DNA from: CAZFMJ01 sp964520045
GTDB taxonomy: Bacteria > Elusimicrobiota > Elusimicrobia > Elusimicrobiales > CAZFMJ01
Assembly (NCBI GenBank): GCA_964520045.1
Contig: CAZFMJ010000010.1
Location: forward strand, 1 to 55,861
Length of the DNA stretch: 55,861 nt
Reading direction: 5' to 3'
The stretch's first letter is position 1. Each line of letters begins with the position of its first letter. The position numbers and the translations under genes were made by a program. This document shows, in pieces, positions 51,303 through 55,861 of the stretch. The notes beneath the pieces are model-generated. The model was not told the DNA's origin and did no database searches. It saw only the letters and a list, made by a program, of their open reading frames with translations.

Positions 51303-52722
51303 CATGAACACAGCTGAAAATCACGCCATGTCGAACGAAAAGATGTCGGTCGCTTTGACTTCTGTCATCGCCGCGGTCGCGCTTACTCTGACTAAAATAA
51401 CAATAGGCCTATGGACGAACAGCCTGGGAATTTTGTCGGAAGCCGCCCATTCGGGATTGGATCTTATCGCCGCGACAATGACTCTGTATGCCGTGAAAAT
51501 ATCAAGCCGTCCGGCGGACGAAGAACACCTTTACGGACACGGGAAAATCGAGAATCTCTCGGCTCTTTTTGAGACATTGCTGCTTTTAGCCACCTGCGGA
51601 TGGATCATATGGGAAGCGGTTTCGCGCCTGCTGAGTCCCGAAGTGATCGTAAAGATCAATATTTATTCATTCCTCGTGATCCTTATGTCCATAGCCGTTG
51701 ATTATTCCCGCTCCAGAGCGCTTCTGCGGGTGGCTAAAAAATATCAGAGCCAGGCCCTGGAAGCCGACGCCCTGCATTTTTCAACGGACATATGGTCCTC
51801 CCTCGTGGTCCTGCTGGGACTTTGCGCGGTAGGGGCGGGAAATTTTTTCAATGCGCCATGGCTGGCAAAGGCGGATTCGGCCGCGGCGCTCGGCGTGGCC
51901 TTTATCGTGCTTGGAGTATGCTGGCGTCTTGCAAAAAAATCCACGGACGACCTGCTTGACAGGGTGCCGGGGGACATGCGCGGCAAAATACGATCCGCGG
52001 CAAAAGTCGAAGGAGTGGAAAATGTCAAGCATGTGCGCGTGCGGAAAAGCGGCCCCGAGATTTTTGCGGATGTGACCCTAATCGTGCGCCACGACACCAC
52101 CCTTGAGACCGCCCATAAAATCGCGGACTGCTCCGAAGCGGCCATTAAGACCGTCTTTGCCGCCGCCGACGTGATAATTCATGTCGAGCCGGCGGAAATC
52201 CCCGACGATATTCTTACGGCGGTGCGTATTATCGCCGGACGAAAAGGCCTGCAGGCTCACAGCATGCATATTTATGAGGAGAACGGGCAACAGTCGCTTG
52301 ATCTGCACATTGAAGTGAACAATAATCTGCGCCTGCGCGAGGCCCATGAACTGGCGAATGAATTTGAAAAGGATTTAATAAAAAACATACCCCGGCTGGC
52401 CAATGTGGTAACGCATATCGAACCGGACCGGGAATACGCCAAAACCATCGACACGATAGCGGACGAGAAGCATATCGCCGGCGAGATAGGGCTGTTTCTT
52501 TCCAAAGAAAAACTTTCCGCGCAGGCCCATGATATCAAACTGCGCGCCACGAACGACGGGCTGGCGCTGTCTTTCCATTGTTCGGTTGACGCGGACATAA
52601 AAATCGACGCGGTGCATAAACTTACGGCCGGACTTGAAAAACATCTCCGTTCTTTTATGCCGGAGTTAAAAACGGTCACCATCCACGCCGAACCTCCGGA
52701 TGGCCAAAAATCCAAGGAATAA
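51295..52722 (+). CDS. Cation diffusion facilitator with three C-terminal repeat domains
   Basis: The protein has about 475 residues. The N-terminal half is a six-helix CDF transporter with the metal-site motifs HSGLDL (HxxxD) and the EEHLYGHGKIE loop; the second site is in ADALHFSTDIW. It exports Zn, Fe, Mn or similar ions in exchange for protons. After the membrane part come three similar cytoplasmic modules of about 80 residues, each ending (V/I)xxH(V/I/A)EP (IIHVEPAEI, VVTHIEPDR, VTIHAEPPD), instead of the single one usual in the family. The start is uncertain among ATGs at 51271, 51295 and 51304; 51295 gives an 8-nt stop-start overlap (ATGAATAA) like that of the NuoE/NuoF pair. Confidence 0.85.
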   Translation: MNNMNTAENHAMSNEKMSVALTSVIAAVALTLTKITIGLWTNSLGILSEAAHSGLDLIAATMTLYAVKISSRPADEEHLYGHGKIENLSALFETLLLLATCGWIIWEAVSRLLSPEVIVKINIYSFLVILMSIAVDYSRSRALLRVAKKYQSQALEADALHFSTDIWSSLVVLLGLCAVGAGNFFNAPWLAKADSAAALGVAFIVLGVCWRLAKKSTDDLLDRVPGDMRGKIRSAAKVEGVENVKHVRVRKSGPEIFADVTLIVRHDTTLETAHKIADCSEAAIKTVFAAADVIIHVEPAEIPDDILTAVRIIAGRKGLQAHSMHIYEENGQQSLDLHIEVNNNLRLREAHELANEFEKDLIKNIPRLANVVTHIEPDREYAKTIDTIADEKHIAGEIGLFLSKEKLSAQAHDIKLRATNDGLALSFHCSVDADIKIDAVHKLTAGLEKHLRSFMPELKTVTIHAEPPDGQKSKE

Positions 52723-52773
52723 GCGAGAAAGTAATTCAACCCGCCCGACCGGTCTCTGCTGTCTGGACGGTGA

Positions 52774-52817
52774 AAAGCAAAAACTCCGCTCTCTTACGAG
52801 AATGGAGTTTTTGCTTT
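52774..52817. terminator. Bidirectional terminator between the CDF and RRM genes
   Basis: AAAGCAAAAACTCC (52774-52787) pairs perfectly with GGAGTTTTTGCTTT (52804-52817), with a further short inner stem (TCTC with GAGA). A and T tracts serve both convergent genes. Confidence 0.88.
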
Positions 52818-52858
52818 ATTAAGGAGACGGTATAGCGTTAAAAAACTTTTATCTGCTG

Positions 52859-53242
52859 TTAATACCTTCCGCCCCCGCCTCCGCTTCCGCCCCGTCCGCC
52901 CCGCTTTCTGTCAAAAGAAGGCCGTCCGCCTCCTCCGCCGCCGCCGCCGAAACCACCCCGTCCGCCCCCGCCTCCGCCCCGCGGTCCGCGGTCTTCCATC
53001 GGCCGGGCTTCATTAACTACAAGAGCCCTGCCTTCAAACATGGTTCCATGCAGACTCTGGGTCGCGGTCGCGGCTTCAGCGTCATTGGGCATTTCAACAA
53101 AACCAAACCCTCTGGACTGCCCGCTGTATTTGTCGGTGATAAGTTTTGCGCTGGACACCTGCCCGTGCTTTGCAAAAAGCTCCTGAATTTTGTCTTCTGT
53201 TATGGAGAACGGCAGATTCCCCACGTATAGTTTCTTGCTCAT
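52859..53242 (-). CDS. Glycine-rich RRM RNA-binding protein
   Basis: The 127-residue protein has one RNA recognition motif (1-82) with RNP2 KLYVGNLPF and RNP1 SRGFGFVEM, followed by a Gly/Arg-rich tail that ends SGGGGGRY. It is the bacterial/organellar type related to cyanobacterial Rbp and plant glycine-rich proteins, often cold- or stress-induced RNA chaperones. It stands alone between a terminator and a PH-domain gene. AGGAGG is placed about 5 nt before the ATG, which predicts strong translation. Confidence 0.93.
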   Translation of the reverse strand: MSKKLYVGNLPFSITEDKIQELFAKHGQVSSAKLITDKYSGQSRGFGFVEMPNDAEAATATQSLHGTMFEGRALVVNEARPMEDRGPRGGGGGGRGGFGGGGGGGGRPSFDRKRGGRGGSGGGGGRY

Positions 53243-53403
53243 TTACTTTCCTCCTCATGTAAAAGAAACCGCAATGTCCAACCGCTATGCTGTTTTCTTA
53301 TCCCATGATAAAATAACTCGACGATCCTATAAACTGCTATAGGTCTTCAGGTATTATGGCATATTGCACGAGAATGGTCAAATTTTAAGACGGAGACGTA
53401 AAA

Positions 53404-53838
53404 TTATGCATCTGAGATAAGCTCCTGCACCTGTCTGCGGAATTCCAGCGGCGCGGTCACTTTATGAAGAGGGTCAATGCCTCCGCCCGTAGCGGTAACT
53501 ATAACCGTGCCGTAGCCGAAAATCCTGCCGGATATGCCCTGCTTAACCGCTATGCCGCCGATCTTTTTAAGCAGTACCTCCAGCGAATGACGTTTCAAAA
53601 GCCCCGTCTTAAAAAAAATACGTTTATTCGTCACTCCGAACTCGGTGGACAGATAATTCATTAAAGACGGCAGGCCAGTCCACAATGCGGCGGGAATACA
53701 AAGGTATACGGCCAGATTGAGCCCCGCCGCGGAACCGGCGGGGGCGGCCAGCAAAAAAACCAGCGGTTTGAAAAAAATAATCCAATGAAGCCTTGTTCTG
53801 ATTATTATTTCTTCGCCTGTCATCAAACTGCGTTCCAT
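53404..53838 (-). CDS. Membrane protein with bacterial PH (bPH2) domain
   Basis: The 144-residue protein begins with a short beta segment (GEEIIIRTRLHWIIFF), has two hydrophobic segments (about 20-60) and a C-terminal bPH2 domain: LSTEFGVTNKRIFFKTGLLKR (read as two pieces), then SLEVLLKKIGGIAVKQGISG and GYGTVIVTATGGG. The family (formerly DUF304, YdbT/YdbS-like) is found in many bacteria with unknown biochemical role at the inner membrane. It is a monocistronic gene with 161 nt of spacer to the RRM gene. Confidence 0.85.
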   Translation of the reverse strand: MERSLMTGEEIIIRTRLHWIIFFKPLVFLLAAPAGSAAGLNLAVYLCIPAALWTGLPSLMNYLSTEFGVTNKRIFFKTGLLKRHSLEVLLKKIGGIAVKQGISGRIFGYGTVIVTATGGGIDPLHKVTAPLEFRRQVQELISDA

Positions 53839-54090
53839 ATCGCTCCGTTAAACTGATATATCGTTTTTTGATTATAGAAAATATGCGGATGCGGGGTGAA
53901 ATTTTAATTCCAGACGTTAAAAATAGACTTTAACGCCCAGACTTTCAGCCCGGCTGTCTGCGTTACCGCAATTGTCTTGTCCGCGGCAATCGCCGCCACT
54001 GAGCAGGCGTAGACCTTTCGGGTATAATAAACGGCTGAAAGACCTAAACGGACTTTAGGCTATAAGACTCATGCCGTGGAATATGCCTTT

Positions 54091-54099
54091 TGATACAAT
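54091..54099 (+). promoter_or_regulatory. Extended -10 promoter candidate of the 54166 gene
   Basis: TGATACAAT is identical to the element at 23804-23812 upstream of tolC, including the preceding T tract. The predicted transcription start is about 54106 and the leader carries a GGAG 9 nt before the ATG. Confidence 0.45.
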
Positions 54100-54110
54100 C
54101 ATAGAAAGGC

Positions 54111-54146
54111 GCATAGGCGGAAGGCGAAAGAAGGTAAATAGGCTGA
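54111..54146. repeat. Degenerate heptad-type repeat (GGCGGAA, GGTAAAT)
   Basis: AGGCGGA, AGGCGAA, AGAAGGT and AAATAGG run in about 7-nt phase and resemble the GGTAGAC arrays, more diverged than the other copies. Confidence 0.4.
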
Positions 54147-54165
54147 GTACTCGGAGACTTTAATC

Positions 54166-54747
54166 ATGAAAAAAACCTATATACTGGCGGCGGTTACGGC
54201 GCTGAGCATTATAAAACCGGATTTATCTTCAGGCGCGGCAGATTCCCCTTATTTTCCGCTGAAAGCAGGAGCCGAATATCGATATGAACATACCGGCAGT
54301 GAATTCACCGGCGTTGAGACCGTATCGCTTAAAATAATCAGCGCGGCATCCGCGAACGATGAAATCCGTGCGACTGTAACAATAGAGTCCGAATTAAACG
54401 GCGAAAAAACGTCCGCTCGATCCATTGTAACAGTGAAACCGTCGGGAGTGGAATCGTCGGAAACAATAATTTCCGGAAACACAAGGATGGAATTTCCTCT
54501 GCCTCCCGCCAAAGGCCGCCGATGGTGCGACGGCATCGGCTATGCCGATGAAAACGAGATCTCCGCGCTCAATATCAGCGAGGGCGGTTTTAGCGGCTGT
54601 ATGAAAGTTGAAACGCTGACAGGAGGCGGCGATGCGGGAACGGCATTCCGCATATATTGCCCCGGGACAGGCCTTGTATACGAGCAGGTTGACGGCGAAG
54701 CCGTACAAAATATTTTAAAGCTTGTTTCTTTCCATATACCGCAGTAA
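54166..54747 (+). CDS. Exported protein of unknown function
   Basis: The 193-residue protein has a signal peptide (about 1-23, ending SSGA) and a beta-rich body that starts YFPLKAGAEYRYEHTG, a pattern shared by small periplasmic proteins opening PLxxGxxWxY. Two cysteines (Cys near 127 and near 145) and a third at 165 could form a disulfide. No catalytic motif is visible and there is no lipobox. It has its own promoter and GGAG signal and is followed by a repeat-filled spacer of 236 nt, so it is probably a single-gene unit. Confidence 0.65.
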   Translation: MKKTYILAAVTALSIIKPDLSSGAADSPYFPLKAGAEYRYEHTGSEFTGVETVSLKIISAASANDEIRATVTIESELNGEKTSARSIVTVKPSGVESSETIISGNTRMEFPLPPAKGRRWCDGIGYADENEISALNISEGGFSGCMKVETLTGGGDAGTAFRIYCPGTGLVYEQVDGEAVQNILKLVSFHIPQ

Positions 54748-54750
54748 GAG

Positions 54751-54798
54751 GCAGCCGGTTTCCGGCAACCCAGATACCCGGCTGCCCAGCCGGATACC
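54751..54798. repeat. Octanucleotide-period repeat (CCCAG orientation)
   Basis: Six units in 8-nt phase around CCCAG/CCCGG cores begin 4 nt after the stop of the exported protein. They form a degenerate inverted pair with the array at 54902-54950. Confidence 0.55.
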
Positions 54799-54901
54799 AC
54801 AGCGTAACAGACACGGAATAGGTCGCCGGAGGGAAAACAGAAAAAAGAACAAAAAAATCTTACAGTCAATTTCCTGCTCCCTGTTTTCAAGTTTCGTTCT
54901 T

Positions 54902-54950
54902 GCTGGGCTACCGGGTCGCTGGGTTTGCTGGGTGTCTCGGACAGTTGGTC
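54902..54950. repeat. Octanucleotide-period repeat (CTGGG orientation)
   Basis: GCTGGGCT-type units recur every 8 nt with a single 1-nt slip, in the inverse orientation to the array at 54751. The stretch between them is A-rich and codes for nothing recognisable. Confidence 0.55.
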
Positions 54951-54983
54951 CGGCCAAAACATTTGCTAATATATATAAAATCT

Positions 54984-55861
54984 ATGGGCATTGGCTCGCG
55001 CATGCGCCTTATTTTACCGATACTCGCCACTTCCGCCGTTTTGCTGATTTTGCTAAAACCCCAGCACAGCTACGATCCCGCGCGGACTTACTATGAAAAT
55101 CCGCTGGTTATTATATCCTCCGGAACCTTTTCGCGCGCCGTCCTTTATAATATGCTTGCAGGCTCGGGACTTAAGGAGCCCGCAATAACGCTTATAGCCC
55201 AATCCCTGAAAAAAAACCTGAAGCCGCAAGACATAAAAGCGGAAGATGAATACATCATATCCCATTCCTCGTCCGGAGTATTCCGCAGTCTGATCATAAA
55301 ACACGGCCTTATGCAGTATTCGGTAGTTCCCGCCGGGCAAAATGCCTTTGACTGCTATGCTTCAAAAATACCGCTTACGATTATCAGAAAAACAGCCGCG
55401 GGGAAAATAAGCAATTCGCTGTGGGAATCAATGATTGAAACAGCCTCTCCTCAGATAATTCTTGAATTTGCGGATATTCTGGCATGGAAAATAGATTTTC
55501 TCACGGAACCCAGAAACGGAGACGCTTACAAATTAATATGGCAGGAAAAACATACTCCGGAAAACAAAATCGTAGAGACACAGATATTAGCCGCTTCATA
55601 TGAAGGCGCCGAGGCGGGCGTGGAAACAGCGGTTTTATTCGAGGGGGGGTATTACGACGAAAAAGGCGAATCGGCCAAACGCATGTTTCTCAAAGCCCCT
55701 TTAAGCTACAGAAGGATTTCATCCCATTTTTCAAACAAACGATTTCACCCCATACACAGATATTTCAGGGCGCATCACGGCATAGACTATGCGGCTCCGA
55801 GAGGCACTCCTGTTTCGGCGGTTGCGGACGGATTGGTGTCATCGGCCGGCTGGAGGGGGGG
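54984..55861 (+). CDS. M23-family metallopeptidase, 3' end cut by window edge
   Basis: At least 292 codons are open from the ATG at 54984 to the window end. The N terminus has one hydrophobic segment (about 8-24, LILPILATSAVLLILL), a signal anchor or signal peptide. A long periplasmic region resembles the LysM/OapA-like pre-domains of YebA/MepM proteins, including the segment MFLKAPLSYRRISSHFSNKR. The M23 domain begins at HHGIDYAAPRGTPVSAVADG, which contains the first zinc ligands (HxxxD). The second HxH lies outside the window. M23 enzymes cut peptidoglycan cross-links during growth. TATATAAAAT lies just upstream of the start. Confidence 0.88.
   Translation, partial: MGIGSRMRLILPILATSAVLLILLKPQHSYDPARTYYENPLVIISSGTFSRAVLYNMLAGSGLKEPAITLIAQSLKKNLKPQDIKAEDEYIISHSSSGVFRSLIIKHGLMQYSVVPAGQNAFDCYASKIPLTIIRKTAAGKISNSLWESMIETASPQIILEFADILAWKIDFLTEPRNGDAYKLIWQEKHTPENKIVETQILAASYEGAEAGVETAVLFEGGYYDEKGESAKRMFLKAPLSYRRISSHFSNKRFHPIHRYFRAHHGIDYAAPRGTPVSAVADGLVSSAGWRG

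Larger units (their letters stand above)
53839..54165. other. Divergent spacer of 327 nt with hairpins and repeats
   Basis: It contains a CCTAAA/TTTAGG hairpin with a 5-nt loop (54043-54059), an 18-nt quasi-palindrome relative at 54055-54072 (reverse complement ATGAGTCTTATAGCCTAA), an extended -10 at 54091-54099 and a heptad-like array at 54111-54146. The first 150 nt hold nothing I can support; about 40 codons open on the minus strand without a start. Confidence 0.5.

Noticed and set aside
53904..54030. Small minus-strand gene fragment (about 40 codons)
   Set aside because: It has no start codon, no ribosome-binding site and no recognisable domain.
1..55861. tRNA or rRNA genes
   Set aside because: No T-arm consensus (GGTTCRANTCC) with a matching acceptor stem and no rRNA segment was found on either strand by eye; tRNAscan or barrnap would settle it.

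Overview
The window looks like one metagenomic scaffold (it contains a 10-base N gap) from an uncultured Gram-negative, probably anaerobic bacterium. An outer membrane is implied by apolipoprotein N-acyltransferase, a TolC-type protein with an RND pump, and several predicted secreted or outer-membrane proteins. Anaerobic or nitrosative-stress metabolism is implied by a hybrid cluster protein and a multi-Fe-S NAD(P)H/ferredoxin-type oxidoreductase operon. GC content is near 50 percent. Elusimicrobiota or a neighbouring lineage would fit the gene mix, but this is only an impression; no rRNA or tRNA gene was seen.

Layout. 0-5.1 kb (minus): a glycosyltransferase 2, Lnt, an Lgt-like protein, a polytopic membrane protein and a partial anchored protein form one tight operon. 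5.3-7.4 kb (plus): an Rrf2 regulator and hcp overlap by 4 nt behind a strong promoter containing a palindrome. 7.4-12.9 kb: secreted alpha/beta-hydrolase-like protein, secreted papain-type protease, alanine-type aminotransferase, a predicted outer-membrane protein and a class III nucleotidyl cyclase. 13.1-19.6 kb: a cellulose locus with bcsA (PilZ domain), a duplicated secreted protein and a membrane-anchored GH10 enzyme on the minus strand, facing bcsG (cellulose phosphoethanolamine transferase) on the plus strand; no bcsB, bcsC or bcsZ is present. 19.8-22.6 kb: sodium/solute symporter plus NamZ-type muramidase. 22.8-28.3 kb: Ala/Pro-rich secreted protein, then tolC and an RND pump without an adaptor gene. 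28.5-31.5 kb: NupC and NCS2-type nucleoside and base transporters, convergent. 31.5-33.6 kb: an accessory patch with two broken restriction-associated gene fragments and an intact DUF1016 nuclease. 33.8-39.8 kb: AddA/AddB-like helicase-nuclease pair. 40.0-52.7 kb: Cys-rich secreted protein, then a co-directional run of unusual response regulator, NuoE-like, NuoF-like, a 1231-residue fused NuoG/GltD-like subunit, a histidine kinase, a degenerate sigma-54-type regulator and a three-repeat CDF transporter. 52.8-55.9 kb: RRM protein, bacterial PH-domain protein, a secreted unknown and a partial M23 peptidase.

The most unusual non-coding content is in the spacers. There are three families of degenerate short-period repeats with fixed periods (7, 8 and about 9 nt), an 18-nt quasi-palindrome family found on both sides of the cellulose locus, and a two-copy paired-hairpin element whose stems show compensatory base changes while its loops are conserved. 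A leaderless start is likely for at least two genes. All functional statements come from reading motifs; no database search was run.
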